From NCBI RefSeq assembly GCF_008933955.1, contig NZ_WBXO01000008.1:62001-126000 (forward strand): a stretch of 64,000 bases of DNA. The letters run 5' to 3'. Under the pieces are notes generated by a model. That model ran no database searches, was not told the DNA's origin, and saw only the letters and a program-made list of their open reading frames with translations. This document shows positions 1 to 8,878 of the stretch, piece by piece. Each line of letters begins with the position of its first letter. Within the stretch, counting starts at the first letter, position 1. This stretch comes from Heliorestis acidaminivorans. Lineage in GTDB: Bacteria > Bacillota > Desulfitobacteriia > Heliobacteriales > Heliobacteriaceae. Both the position numbers and the translations under genes were made by a program.

Positions 1-491
1 GCTGAATCAAGTGGTGGACTTGAAGAAGTTCCAAAGCCCATGTTTTTCACGGGAGTACCGTCAGGATAAGTACCTTCGGCATGGGTACGAGGACCATAGT
101 GTATGCCTAAACCGTCTTGTGCCATATAAAAATTGGCTCTAAAGGCGGCGGCCCATCCACCGGCTGAGTTGCTGATAACATTTTGATTAATCTTTATAGT
201 TACCTTTTCTAGTGCCTTGATCCTGCTTGGTGGATTCGTCCAAGTATATATGGCATGCATGTTCATCGGTGGATCCCGATCGAGCCGTCCCCCTCTTGTA
301 CTTTTCACTTCGATAGTACCATTTTTTACAGTAGCGGAGTAAATTGCACTTTCACCAGCTGTAAAGTTGGCAGGGAAAATATGAGTGTCTACCAAGACCC
401 AGGCATGTTCCTCGTTGGCCGCGGTAGCGGCAGTGGCCATGCCAAAAAACATTAACATGGCCAAGAGTAGCGATAGTACTTTTCTTCTCAT
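1..491 (-). CDS. Secreted protein of unknown function, C-terminus cut by window edge
   Basis: The reading frame is open from ATG at 491 to the window edge, so the 3' end is missing. The N-terminus is a typical Sec signal peptide: RRK, then a hydrophobic stretch, then an Ala-rich cleavage region ending near TAATAA. The mature part begins with NEEHAWVLVD and is rich in Gly, Asn and Thr. I recognise no domain. An AGAAAGG motif lies 9 bases before the chosen ATG. An in-frame ATG at 500 abuts that motif directly and is less likely. Three further-left overlapping frames on the other strand look like shadows. Role unknown; an exported or surface protein is all the sequence supports. Confidence 0.7.
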   Translation of the reverse strand, partial: MRRKVLSLLLAMLMFFGMATAATAANEEHAWVLVDTHIFPANFTAGESAIYSATVKNGTIEVKSTRGGRLDRDPPMNMHAIYTWTNPPSRIKALEKVTIKINQNVISNSAGGWAAAFRANFYMAQDGLGIHYGPRTHAEGTYPDGTPVKNMGFGTSSSPPLDS

Positions 492-614
492 CCTATCCAT
501 CCTTTCTAAAAAAACTTTGTGTTTTTTTTAGATTACCTTTCTTTCTATGCTCTAAAAACACACAAAAGGGGTAGTCTTGCTTCCAAAAAGCCCTACCTAA
601 AAGGGGTAGGTGGC

Positions 615-656
615 AAAAAAAAAGAGATAGCCTGCCCTTGTGAGGTGCTATCTCTT
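615..656 (-). terminator. Intrinsic terminator after the LuxR-type gene
   Basis: On the minus strand GAGATAGC (647-654) pairs with GCTATCTC (624-631), and a run of nine T follows (615-623). It lies about 35 bases past the stop codon of the regulator gene. Confidence 0.8.
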
Positions 657-676
657 ATCTCTTATCTCTTATCTCT
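649..676. repeat. Four tandem copies of the heptamer TATCTCT
   Basis: Four perfect 7-base units run from 649 to 676, between the LuxR-type stop codon and its terminator. One arm of the terminator hairpin is drawn from this repeat. Confidence 0.8.
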
Positions 677-690
677 ATTTCTATGCTTAC

Positions 691-2172
691 TCAGAGTTTT
701 TCTTTTTCTTCCTTGGCAAAGAGTTTTATGAGCTCCATTTTGCTGTTGATCTGTAACTTTTGATAAATGTTTTTGGCATGGTACTTGATTGTATTGTCAC
801 TGATATTTAAGCTTTTGGAAATGGCTTTGTAGGTGTAACCACGAAGTAGAAGTTGCACCACTTCTGATTCTCTCTCTGTTAGTTGCTTTTTTTCTTTTAA
901 TTCTAACAGTGCTTCGTCTTGCTTCTTCTCTTCTTGATGAGAAACAGTCATAAGAAAAGCATGGCTTTTTAGAATCCGCGCCATTTGGTTGTTCAAGATC
1001 GGTAGTATTATAATAACTGTTAATACGATAACTAAGGCAATGATGGATGCTTCAAAAGTTGCACCATCAATGATTAGGTTACCAACCAAGCCACCTAGGA
1101 GAATGCCTAGGACATTCATGGACAAGCCAATTCCCCAAACTTGTACGGGATTTTCATAGTACTCTAAAAGGCTTCCCAAGATACTCCACCAAAACAAGTC
1201 GAAGACGCCAAAAGCGCCTAGCATCAACGTATTGATCAGCAGGTAACTACTTATGGAACTGTCTAGCAACATAAACAATAGGTAGGAAATCCCGATCATA
1301 GCCAAAGCCACATATAGTATGTAGGCTAAGTTCCTTTTGGTTGCTACCTTTCTAAGGATGAGTAAAGCTACAATATAAGGCAAAGCCCAGTAATAGCTAG
1401 TCAGGACAGGAAAGTGAGAAAAAGCCGGAGTAACAACTTGATACATCAGTCCCGAGTTGATGGTAATAATCAGAATAAAGAGGCTTAGCAAGAGCAGAGG
1501 TAGAACAGTAGCGGCCTTCTTAGGATGCACTTCTACCTTCTTGTCGGTCTTCTCCCCTTCTATTGCTTTTTCATCTCTCTTTTCTATCGAAGAGTCTTCC
1601 AACCTGAAGCTTAAAAACAGGGCGCCCAGAAGCCCCGTAATCGCTACAGCAAGAGCTAGCATAGGCGATGCGTTTACGGCTAGCACATTGATCAGTATCA
1701 TGATCAGATTGGAACAGATGATTACGTCGGCCGCTATTCTAAGGCGTTCTCTTGGTGAGGCATAGATTTTAAAGAAGTAGCCCCAAGAGGCTACAAAAAG
1801 CCCTGCAAAAAAAGAACTTATCGTCAGTGCGATGTACCAGAAGTTGGAAAAGGGCAAGAAAAAAACAAGACTTCCTACTATGCAACAGAGGGTAGCTGTT
1901 ATCATGGTCCTTTTCGCAACGATTTGCTTCTTAATGAAAAAGCCACTAATTAACAAGCCCAAAAAGTGCGCTAAGATAGCCACCATATTATGATTTGTTC
2001 CCTCTATGGTTGATTGATCGACAAGCTGATACAATACCTGTCCCTCAAAGGGTACAGCTAAAAGCCAGCCAAAGAAGAGAGAGAAACCGAGCAATTGTAA
2101 AGTCTTCTGATTTATGAAGTTGGGCTTACCAATTCGGAAACTTTTGGGGAGGTTCTTTATTGTTACGCTCAA
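691..2172 (-). CDS. LuxR-family regulator with 12-segment membrane sensor domain
   Basis: About 493 residues. The first ~390 form roughly twelve hydrophobic segments laid out like a major facilitator protein. The last ~65 are a LuxR/GerE helix-turn-helix (LTERESEVVQLLLRGYTYKA, then DNTIKYHAKNIYQKL). Membrane-bound LuxR regulators of this build are known in Firmicutes and Actinobacteria; their signals are mostly unknown. The longer frame opens with GTG at 2190, but that codon lies in a GTGAGGAGG motif that is better read as the ribosome binding site. TTG at 2172 sits 9 bases after AGGAGG, so I chose it. It is followed by its own terminator. The target genes are unknown; the secreted-protein gene downstream on the same strand is one candidate. 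Confidence 0.85.
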   Translation of the reverse strand: MSVTIKNLPKSFRIGKPNFINQKTLQLLGFSLFFGWLLAVPFEGQVLYQLVDQSTIEGTNHNMVAILAHFLGLLISGFFIKKQIVAKRTMITATLCCIVGSLVFFLPFSNFWYIALTISSFFAGLFVASWGYFFKIYASPRERLRIAADVIICSNLIMILINVLAVNASPMLALAVAITGLLGALFLSFRLEDSSIEKRDEKAIEGEKTDKKVEVHPKKAATVLPLLLLSLFILIITINSGLMYQVVTPAFSHFPVLTSYYWALPYIVALLILRKVATKRNLAYILYVALAMIGISYLLFMLLDSSISSYLLINTLMLGAFGVFDLFWWSILGSLLEYYENPVQVWGIGLSMNVLGILLGGLVGNLIIDGATFEASIIALVIVLTVIIILPILNNQMARILKSHAFLMTVSHQEEKKQDEALLELKEKKQLTERESEVVQLLLRGYTYKAISKSLNISDNTIKYHAKNIYQKLQINSKMELIKLFAKEEKEKL

Positions 2173-2343
2173 AACAAAGTCCCTCCTCACTTATTTTTCC
2201 CTACTTTAACTATAGCCCAACTTTCTTTCGGATACAATTCCCTAGTTGATAGGATAAGGATGATTGGTAAGGTTACTAACGAACCTTGCCAATCGAATGA
2301 TTCTTTGTATAGTAATCTTGTCCAGTTTTCTCCTCTTAGACAT

Positions 2344-2383
2344 AATAAAAAACACCCCACATTTTTCATTGACGTAGGGTGTT
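2344..2383 (-). terminator. Possible intrinsic terminator, minus strand
   Basis: On the minus strand AACACCC (2377-2383) and GGGTGTT (2351-2357) form a stem with a ~19-base loop, followed by TTTTATTATG. It could end a transcript from the left edge of the ssrA-linked island. A weak 60-codon frame overlaps it and is not credible as a gene. Confidence 0.45.
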
Positions 2384-2459
2384 AGTAGTTATGTTTGTCT
2401 TTCGGACAGGTTGATTTTTTTACCAAACAAAGTGCCCACAAAGCCTTGTAAATCAAGGT

Positions 2460-2473
2460 TTTTGGTGGAGGCG
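2460..2473 (+). other. Candidate distal attachment site: 14-bp copy of the ssrA 3' end
   Basis: TTTTGGTGGAGGCG here is identical, in the same orientation, to 9239-9252, the 3' terminus of the tmRNA gene (minus strand CGCCTCCACCA). Just beyond it on the minus strand is a small hairpin, CCTTG-ATTTA-CAAGG followed by CTTTG, as expected for the original ssrA terminator. This arrangement fits the far end of an island integrated into ssrA. Confidence 0.55.
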
Positions 2474-2522
2474 ACCAGTTACCTGACAAAAGCACCGTCT
2501 TTAGCAATTGCCTTCTTTCAAA

Positions 2523-2562
2523 TATAAAGCGTCGGGCAGTCTGTAATTCTCGACGCTTTATA
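2523..2562. terminator. Perfect 12-bp hairpin, probable terminator of the HEPN/MNT operon
   Basis: TATAAAGCGTCG (2523-2534) pairs perfectly with CGACGCTTTATA (2551-2562) over a 16-base loop. It lies 43 bases past the MNT stop codon. The T-run is short on both strands (minus: ATTTG), so termination strength is uncertain. Confidence 0.6.
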
Positions 2563-2605
2563 AAGAATTAGAGCACCCCTACTCAAAAAGCTGGGCCTAA
2601 TAAGT

Positions 2606-2902
2606 TCAGACATTCAAAAGAACATATTTCTTTAATATTACTTTTTGAAATTCAGGTGATATTCTGTGATAATCAACAATATCTACTCTAAAAGAGAGGT
2701 CCGAGTCTTGAAAGTCATCCTTAAGGTTGGCTAGCAGCAATAGATCGAGTTTGTCTTTTCCTTTTAAAGCGATATCTAAGTCGGAGTGTTCATGTGTCTT
2801 TCCTGTAACTCGTGACCCAAATACAAGAATTTCAAGGTTTGAAGCATAGGTTTTGAGGATGTTTTTCACGGTCCTTAACTCTTCTTCGCTTAACTTAATC
2901 AT
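2606..2902 (-). CDS. mntA: MNT-type nucleotidyltransferase (antitoxin of HEPN/MNT pair)
   Basis: 98 residues with the minimal nucleotidyltransferase signature. VFGSRVTGKTHEHSDLDIAL carries the GS motif and the DxD metal site, and a third acidic residue sits in RVDIVDY. In known HEPN/MNT systems the MNT protein modifies or blocks the HEPN toxin; some members add AMP to a tyrosine near the HEPN active site. Its start overlaps the end of the upstream HEPN gene by 8 bases, so the two are translationally coupled, in the order toxin then antitoxin. The function is inferred from the family and the gene pairing. Confidence 0.85.
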   Translation of the reverse strand: MIKLSEEELRTVKNILKTYASNLEILVFGSRVTGKTHEHSDLDIALKGKDKLDLLLLANLKDDFQDSDLSFRVDIVDYHRISPEFQKVILKKYVLLNV

Positions 2903-3314
2903 TACGAGCCTCTAATGCCTTTAGTAGATAAAGAGCATCTTCTAAAAACTCTTTGCTAATACTGTAAATCTCATCGGCTACTTCTCTGTTATAAGTATGT
3001 GAAGTTGTATTTCTAAGTTCATGGTATTTAACCCACTTTGAAAAGTCGGTGATTAGTTTTTGCTCAATGGCATGTCTGAATAATTCTTTTCTTGTAGAGC
3101 CATCCAGTAAACCTGGCATAATGTTCAATTCCAGCCAGCGTTTCATGAATTTCCAACAAAGTTCATAGGTGAATTCAAAATTTTGAATCACCCCTGCTTG
3201 GATAACTTCCTTCTCATCAAGTGATACATTGTTGTTAGCAAGTCTACCGTTTGCAAATTTATGAGCTCGCTCTAGTGATGCAACTGCCTTTTTTAAGCTA
3301 CTTAAATCTAGCAA
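2895..3314 (-). CDS. hepT: HEPN-domain protein of the HI0074 type (toxin partner)
   Basis: 139 mostly alpha-helical residues of the type often called nucleotidyltransferase substrate-binding protein. Near residue 105 HELRNTTSHTYNR contains the R-x4-H motif of HEPN RNases, followed by a Tyr as in systems where the MNT partner AMPylates the toxin. The start codon is TTG at 3314, preceded by GAGGTGAT at a proper distance. With the downstream MNT gene it forms a two-gene operon of the type VII toxin-antitoxin class, a common island stabiliser. RNase activity has not been shown for this protein. Confidence 0.85.
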   Translation of the reverse strand: MLDLSSLKKAVASLERAHKFANGRLANNNVSLDEKEVIQAGVIQNFEFTYELCWKFMKRWLELNIMPGLLDGSTRKELFRHAIEQKLITDFSKWVKYHELRNTTSHTYNREVADEIYSISKEFLEDALYLLKALEARND

Positions 3315-3782
3315 TTTTTTATCACCTCAAACTTTAGGGTAACTTATAGTCCATTCTTTGGAAACTTTTCTAAGTGTAGTATACCACAAAGCATCTACAT
3401 CAAGCGCGCAACTTTTGTTTTTTGTAGCAAAACAGTTTCAAGTATCAACCTGCAGTTTCCTTTGTTACTATACTCAAGGCAAAATATGTAATATTTTTTT
3501 GCAAAGATATCTTCCATGGTACAATTTTCCAAAGGAAGTGATGTTGAATGATATCTAACGACCTTAAAAAACAAGACATCATCGACATAACAATGCCCAT
3601 TGAAACGAGATCTAGAAAAAGCTCTTGAAAAAAAAGAGCAAGCCTTAAATTCAAAGTCATTTCTGAGCTTATACATAACTCGACTATATTTTGGATCACC
3701 GCACTGACACAAGTTTTCTTGAATTACTATGAAATATAGTTCTATGTTCGTTTCCAAAAAGGTTCCCGTGCATATTGTTTCT

Positions 3783-3836
3783 CTATTCGATGTATTCAAA
3801 TACGGCTTTTCTGGCTTCTTTCCGTGTTTTGGTCAA
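3783..3836 (-). pseudogene. Possible 17-codon remnant of an IS3-family transposase C-terminus
   Basis: The minus strand reads LTKTRKEARKAVFEYIE then stop. This resembles the C-terminal EARxAxFEYIExFYNRxR segment of IS3 OrfB integrases, cut off before FYNR. It is very short, so this may be chance. Confidence 0.3.
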
Positions 3837-3892
3837 AAGAATCTTTGCCTAATAGCTGTCTAGCAACAAAATAGGAATTTAGAGATTAACGG

Positions 3893-3927
3893 AATCCTCA
3901 TCTTGTTTTTCAAGGTGGGGATTTTTT
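3893..3927 (+). terminator. Strong plus-strand terminator with no gene upstream
   Basis: AATCCTCATCTTG (3893-3905) pairs with CAAGGTGGGGATT (3911-3923) through 13 pairs including two G-U, over a 5-base loop, and a T-run follows to 3927. It lies ~95 bases before gerKA on the same strand. It could be an attenuator of the ger operon or the end of an unannotated small RNA. Confidence 0.7.
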
Positions 3928-4019
3928 GCTTTAGTAACGTGGGTACTGTTTGACGCTTACGTATAAAAAACAAAAAAGTCCACAGATTATACTTAAAAGA
4001 AATAAGGACAAAAGAGCTT

Positions 4020-5621
4020 ATGGGGAAGAAAAACCTGACTTTATCACGGACGTTAAAAACCACAGTAATCGAAAAGCAACAACAAACAGATCAATTACGC
4101 CCCGAACTCAACAAGAATTACAATAGATTACTTCAAGATTTCTCTGACAACGCTGACGTGGTATTTAAGGAATTCACAATTTATCACCAAGTAAAGGTCC
4201 TTCTTTGTTACGTCGAAGGTATTAGTGATGAGCAAAACGTTCATGATGGCATTGTACGCCCTTTAGTACGTTTAACTTGTCCAGAACGATTCGACAGTGA
4301 TTTCACTGTTACAAACTTTTGTCAAACAGATAGTGTTCTAAAACTACTAAAAAATAAGATTTTAACAATTGGTAATATCAGTACTAGTTCATCTTATAAA
4401 AAAATTGTTGAGTGTCTGTTAATTGGAATGTCTGTAGTAATCATTGATGGTTCTAGGGAAGCTTTGGTCGTAGGAACGGAAAGGCAGATAGGGCGACCTA
4501 TCACGGAACCTATGACAGAAGTCTCTGTATTAGGCCCTCAAGAAGCCTTTACAGAATCCTTATATATAAACTATTCTCTAATTCGACAAAGGCTTCGGAC
4601 AAAAAACCTTAAAATTAATACCCTTATCATCGGTGTTGAAGCAAAAAGCATGGTTGGCATTGCTTATGTAGAAGGCATAGTCAACCCCAAAATCGTGAAG
4701 GAATTAAAAAAACGTCTGCAACGAATTCAGATAGACGGTGTTTTAGATAGTGCTGTTATTGAAGAATTTATTCGCGACTCACCTTTTTCTATCTTTCCTA
4801 CCGTGCGAAGAACGGAAAGAGTAGATAGCTGTACTGCTTCTCTTTTAGAAGGAAGAGTAGCGATTGTAGTTGATCGTTCTCCCTTGGTGCTCTTGGCGCC
4901 TTCCGTATTTTTCGATTATATTATGGCCGCGGAAGACTACTATGATCCTCCCATTGCCGCTACTCTTCTTCGGTTTCTACGTCTTATTGCACTTCATATA
5001 GCTTTGATCTTACCTGCGTTGTATATCTCTTTTGTTACCTATCATCACGAGATGGTACCAAATCCGTTGCTAATTAGCGTCGCCATTCAACGTGAAGAAG
5101 TTCCTTACCCTGCTTTAATAGAAGCCTTTATCATGGAAGCTGTTTTCGAAATTTTGCGAGAAGCAGGCTTACGTTTGCCTCGTGTTGCAGGGCAAGCTGT
5201 GAGTATTGTTGGTGCTTTAGTAATTGGGGAAGCAGCTGTTCGGGCTGGATTGGTATCACCTGCGATGGTCATCGTAGTTGCTCTAACAGCCATCGCATCC
5301 TTTGTAATTCCACGCTATACTTTAGGTTTTGCCATTAGAATTCTACGTTTTCCTCTCATGCTTTTAGCGTCTGTTTTTGGTCTTTATGGAGTCATTCTCG
5401 GCTATATGGCCATATTGATACATTTAGCAGGTTTACGTTCTTTTGGTATGCCTTACCTATATCCTATTGCACCTTCTGATGCTTCTGGATTAAAAGACTC
5501 CTTGATCCGTGTTCCCTGGTGGGCCATGCTACATCGACCTGCCATCTTTCTAAACGCTGATAAGCGTCAGCGAGTTGCTCCGAACCAAAGGCCAAAACCT
5601 CCTATCAAAAGAAGGAAATAG
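4020..5621 (+). CDS. gerKA: Spore germinant receptor subunit A (GerA/GerKA family)
   Basis: 533 residues, the usual length for the family. A soluble N-terminal region of ~300 residues (NADVVFKEF, LCYVEGISD, then AFTESLYINYSLIRQRLRT) is followed by about five membrane segments (~305-490) and a basic tail. GerA-type receptors sit in the spore inner membrane and start germination when nutrients bind. This is the first gene of an A-C-B operon: the stop is one base before the next ATG. The start ATG at 4020 has AAGGAC about 9-11 bases upstream. The symbol follows the GerK-like A-C-B order; which paralogue it is and its germinant are unknown. It probably lies within the ssrA-linked island. Confidence 0.92.
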   Translation: MGKKNLTLSRTLKTTVIEKQQQTDQLRPELNKNYNRLLQDFSDNADVVFKEFTIYHQVKVLLCYVEGISDEQNVHDGIVRPLVRLTCPERFDSDFTVTNFCQTDSVLKLLKNKILTIGNISTSSSYKKIVECLLIGMSVVIIDGSREALVVGTERQIGRPITEPMTEVSVLGPQEAFTESLYINYSLIRQRLRTKNLKINTLIIGVEAKSMVGIAYVEGIVNPKIVKELKKRLQRIQIDGVLDSAVIEEFIRDSPFSIFPTVRRTERVDSCTASLLEGRVAIVVDRSPLVLLAPSVFFDYIMAAEDYYDPPIAATLLRFLRLIALHIALILPALYISFVTYHHEMVPNPLLISVAIQREEVPYPALIEAFIMEAVFEILREAGLRLPRVAGQAVSIVGALVIGEAAVRAGLVSPAMVIVVALTAIASFVIPRYTLGFAIRILRFPLMLLASVFGLYGVILGYMAILIHLAGLRSFGMPYLYPIAPSDASGLKDSLIRVPWWAMLHRPAIFLNADKRQRVAPNQRPKPPIKRRK

Positions 5622-5622
5622 C

Positions 5623-6813
5623 ATGAGAAAAACAATGTATCTTACCATAGTTCTTCTTTTATCTAGTTTTCTTAACGGTTGTTGGGATCGGCAAGAATTA
5701 AATCAATTATCGATCGTTACAGCCGCTGCCATTGATAAGGTTGATGAAGAATATATGTTGACTACTTCCATTATCCGACCTGTTGCTATGACAGCAACTG
5801 GTGGAGATGGAGGAACAAGCACTGCGACAGGGGATGGTGTTTGGATCGCTCTATCTTACGGTTCTACCATTCACGAAGCAGAAATAGAACTTAACCGCAG
5901 AGCATCAAGAACAGCCTATTGGGGACAAAATCGAATCATTGTTATTGGAGAAGAAGTGGCAAGAGAAGGTGTTCACCAAGTCATAGATATGCTAACAAGA
6001 TATCCTGAACTTAGACTCAATACATGGATACTTGTTGCACGAGGCCTCGCCAGTGACATTGTTGTATCTGTACCGCAGTTAGAAAAAAGCGCTAGTGCAG
6101 AGTTAACAGGCTTAATAACGAGGCAAGAAGGTTGGGCACATGGACAAAAAACAGCCTTATTTCAAATATTGCGCAATTCAAACAGTCCAGCTAAAGAACC
6201 CTTGATTACTGCTGTTACAACGGCTGAGATACACCCTGCCAATCTTGAACACGAAGGACAACAACCTACGCCTTCAAAAGGTGTAGAAGTTTATGGCTGT
6301 GCCGTACTAAAAGAAGGTAAGCTGGTGGGATGGTTGGATAAAGAAGAGACACTTGGAGCGCACTGGATTATTGGAGACATAGAACGACGGGCTATTTTTA
6401 TCGATGGACCTGACGGCAAACCTATTTCTATACAGTTGTTAGACGGAGAATCACAATTTGTTGCTGACTTGACTGTAGAGCCTCATAAGATCACCATATT
6501 TATTGAAACAGAAGGAAATATTATAGAAAATCAGGGAAACCGCGAAATAGAAACAACTGAATCATTTCAATGGCTAGGAAAAGAAGTAGAACGAGAAATC
6601 CAACGAGAACTTAACCTAGCGATTGAAAAAAGTCGAGCATATCAAAGCGATTTTTTCGGCTTTGGACGAACTATATACCGTCAAGATCCCAGTGCATGGC
6701 GACAATTAGAAGCAGAATGGAGCGACTATCTAGCAGAGAAATTAGTTGTTGAAACAGTTGTTACCGTTACTTTACGTAGAGCTGGAATGAATCGGCAATT
6801 TATCAATCCATGA
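5623..6813 (+). CDS. gerKC: Spore germination lipoprotein, C subunit (GerKC family)
   Basis: 396 residues. It starts at ATG 5623 with AGAAGGAAA just upstream; an in-frame codon at 5575 inside gerKA is not used. The N-terminus is a lipoprotein signal with lipobox FLNGC followed by WDRQELN, the usual start of mature GerAC proteins. The rest matches the family: LNRRASRTAYWGQNRIIVIG and, near the end, an amphipathic region with ERYQSDF-like sequence (SRAYQSDFFGFG). In known systems it is lipid-anchored to the outer face of the spore inner membrane and acts with the A and B subunits. It overlaps gerKB by 4 bases (ATGA). Confidence 0.92.
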   Translation: MRKTMYLTIVLLLSSFLNGCWDRQELNQLSIVTAAAIDKVDEEYMLTTSIIRPVAMTATGGDGGTSTATGDGVWIALSYGSTIHEAEIELNRRASRTAYWGQNRIIVIGEEVAREGVHQVIDMLTRYPELRLNTWILVARGLASDIVVSVPQLEKSASAELTGLITRQEGWAHGQKTALFQILRNSNSPAKEPLITAVTTAEIHPANLEHEGQQPTPSKGVEVYGCAVLKEGKLVGWLDKEETLGAHWIIGDIERRAIFIDGPDGKPISIQLLDGESQFVADLTVEPHKITIFIETEGNIIENQGNREIETTESFQWLGKEVEREIQRELNLAIEKSRAYQSDFFGFGRTIYRQDPSAWRQLEAEWSDYLAEKLVVETVVTVTLRRAGMNRQFINP

Positions 6814-7916
6814 AGGTGGGACAAGAACTGGTAAAAGAAAAAATAACCTCTGGTCAAGCTATTCAGCTCATGATCTTTGTTGTACTTCCCACAGCTGTTT
6901 TATTTTTACCAGCTCTGACAGCGAAGATTGCCCAACAAGACAGTTGGCTAGCACCGCTTATCTCTACGCTAGGGGGCTTTTTCATTGCCTTGCTAGTCAA
7001 AGGTTTTACAAAATATTATCCAGCTCAAACCTTGTTTCAATGGGGAGAATCTATCGCAGGAAAATACTTGGGCAAAATAATTGGGACGGCCTATGTATTT
7101 TGGTTTGTTCATACCAATGCAATCATTCTTCGAGAGTTTGGTAGTTTTATGACCAATGTCTTTTTTCCTAAAACACCGATGCTTGCAATTATTATTCCAC
7201 TCACCGTTCTTTTGATCTATGCTCTCTTATTAGGTATTGAAGTATATGCAAGATTGGCAGAGTTGTTCTTTCCCCTTTTTCTTTTGATCGTTATAGGTCT
7301 TCATTTGCTTTCTATACCGTTTTTTGACATGACTTTGTTGCTACCTTTTCTGGCTGAAGGTTGGCAACCTGTTATTGAGTCTTCATTCACGCCTTTTGCA
7401 TGGCGTGGAGAACTCATCTTGCTAGCGATGTTAATTCCTTTTTTGGCTCGCCCGGAAAAAGCAGCTACTGTTGTAGCGTGGTCTTCTATTATTCTGGGGA
7501 TAATTCTGACTTTCTCTACAATCGGAATTTTAATGGTTTATGGTCCTAATTTGACAGAAAGCATGAATTATCCCTTTTTTTTTCTCGCTCGCTTGGTAAG
7601 CATCGGAGAATTTATAGAACGTTTTGATGCCTTTATTATGCTAGCCTGGGTTCCAGCTCTGTTTATTAAAGCTGGAATGTTTTTATTTGCTGCATCCCTT
7701 GGTGCCGCACAAGTATTGAATGTTAAGGATTATCGACCTTTCGTTCCAGCTACCGCAGTTGTTATGACAGCATTAAGTATTTTGATTTTTGAAAGTGATG
7801 TAGAAATGACTGAATTTATTGTTAACGTCTTTACACCTGTTGCATTTTGGTTTGAATATTGGATACCGGCTGTCTTGCTTTTGCTTGGATTTATTCGCCG
7901 TACTCTCCGTGTATAG
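6810..7916 (+). CDS. gerKB: Spore germinant receptor subunit B (GerKB family permease)
   Basis: 368 residues with about ten hydrophobic segments, the size and layout of GerAB proteins, which are amino acid/polyamine permease relatives that bind the germinant. The N-terminus KITSGQAIQLMIFVVLPTAV is typical. The start ATG overlaps the gerKC stop in an ATGA arrangement, so translation is coupled. It is the last gene of the operon: 9 bases after its stop the inverted repeat of a decayed IS begins, so the native downstream sequence has been lost and no terminator is visible. Confidence 0.92.
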   Translation: MKVGQELVKEKITSGQAIQLMIFVVLPTAVLFLPALTAKIAQQDSWLAPLISTLGGFFIALLVKGFTKYYPAQTLFQWGESIAGKYLGKIIGTAYVFWFVHTNAIILREFGSFMTNVFFPKTPMLAIIIPLTVLLIYALLLGIEVYARLAELFFPLFLLIVIGLHLLSIPFFDMTLLLPFLAEGWQPVIESSFTPFAWRGELILLAMLIPFLARPEKAATVVAWSSIILGIILTFSTIGILMVYGPNLTESMNYPFFFLARLVSIGEFIERFDAFIMLAWVPALFIKAGMFLFAASLGAAQVLNVKDYRPFVPATAVVMTALSILIFESDVEMTEFIVNVFTPVAFWFEYWIPAVLLLLGFIRRTLRV

Positions 7917-7924
7917 GGAATTCT

Positions 7925-8878
7925 CATCAGTGTTCGTTTAAGACAGCAAATTCCAATTGATATATTCAATCAAACATAATCCATGGGTCTAATAACCTTT
8001 TGCGGTTAACATTCGGATCGATGGCTTCGGCAAGAAAAGCACCTGTCAATGGGTTGTATCCTCTAGGATTGATGCCTTGGTAAATCAATACAGCATTAAG
8101 GATGTTATGGGCTGATGCAGCAAAAATCCTCGACCACCGCAGTGTTGTAATACGTTTCGATTGCAAGGATATTGTTCTTTTAGTACTTGAAGAATCTGAC
8201 GGCTTACTATCAACTTTAGAATAGCAGTGTAAACCAATGCTTCTACGACTTCTTCTTTTGCTGATGAGATGGTGTCGATAGCATAAGAACTCTTTAATTC
8301 TTTCATAACCAATTCAATAGTCCATCTGGCGCTGTAAAGTTGTGCTGTATCTTCTGCTGTCATGCACTCTACAGGAATATTGGTTACATATGTCAATACA
8401 TCAACAAAGCCTCCAAGTTTTTTTGATAATTCTAAGGTAGCATCTGTCATAACTTCAGAAGTAGCACGTTCGATGCAACGCTTTAGAAATTCAATTAGCT
8501 CGGGCTTAAAGCGGTCATAGAAAGAAGATGGTGCAATCGTATGACTTGCCATTGATTTGTAGGTCCGTCTCAATTCAGCCATCGATCTTTGAACGTCAAC
8601 TCCAAAGCCTAAAACTAAAGCCCAGAAGAAAACAACAGGATCAACCTTACGATCTCTCTTTAAGAAGCCTACTTCTTCCGCTGTTTTCAATAGCCACTCT
8701 CTGGGGAAAAGTTCTGTCAATCTTTTTTCTATGGCTTGCTCTTCTCGTGGTAGCTCTAGCATCTTGATTCCTCCACATAACAACCTTCTTTTTTAGGTTA
8801 TTCGACAAAGAAATCAAAAATTCTAACTGGAATTTATACCTTACAACTGGAAATTACTTTCTTAAACGAACACTGATG
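7925..8878 (-). mobile_element. Decayed IS4-family insertion sequence with intact inverted ends
   Basis: The ends are perfect 19-bp inverted repeats beginning CATCAGTGTTCGTTTAAGA (7925-7943 and complement at 8860-8878), with imperfect pairing continuing for ~15 more bases. Inside is one transposase gene that has lost its catalytic core and is frameshifted. I see no clear target duplication in the flanks (left GGGAATTCT, right AGGTGATAG). The element could still be moved by a related transposase, since the ends are preserved. Confidence 0.8.
7966..8762 (-). pseudogene. IS4-family transposase, internally deleted and frameshifted
   Basis: ATG at 8762 has GTGGAGGAA upstream. The N-terminal part (LPREEQAIEKRLTELFPREW) is normal. 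After ELSKKLGGFVDVL the sequence jumps to YVTNIPVECMTAEDTAQLYS, so the segment with the first two catalytic Asp is missing. The Y-R-E-K signature survives (YSARWTIELVMKELKSSYAI). Near 8150 the frame shifts and the tail continues as QSKRITTLRWSRIFAASAHN in another frame. The product cannot be active. It separates gerKB from the integrase stump. Confidence 0.85.

Larger units (their letters stand above)
3315..4019. other. 705-bp stretch without a convincing gene
   Basis: Frames here (for example minus 3395-3799) lack ribosome binding sites, resemble no family and overlap one another. What can be supported is a short IS3-like remnant (3783-3836) and a plus-strand terminator (3893-3927). I see no clear promoter for the ger operon beyond AT-rich sequence at 3940-4010. 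Confidence 0.5.

Noticed and set aside
2187..2369. 60-codon frame upstream of the LuxR-type gene
   Set aside because: It contains the terminator-like hairpin at 2344-2383, has no binding site and no recognisable product.
3395..3799. 134-codon minus-strand frame and overlapping shorter frames at 3358-3699
   Set aside because: No ribosome binding site, low-complexity Cys/Phe-rich product, no family resemblance, and mutually overlapping frames on both strands.
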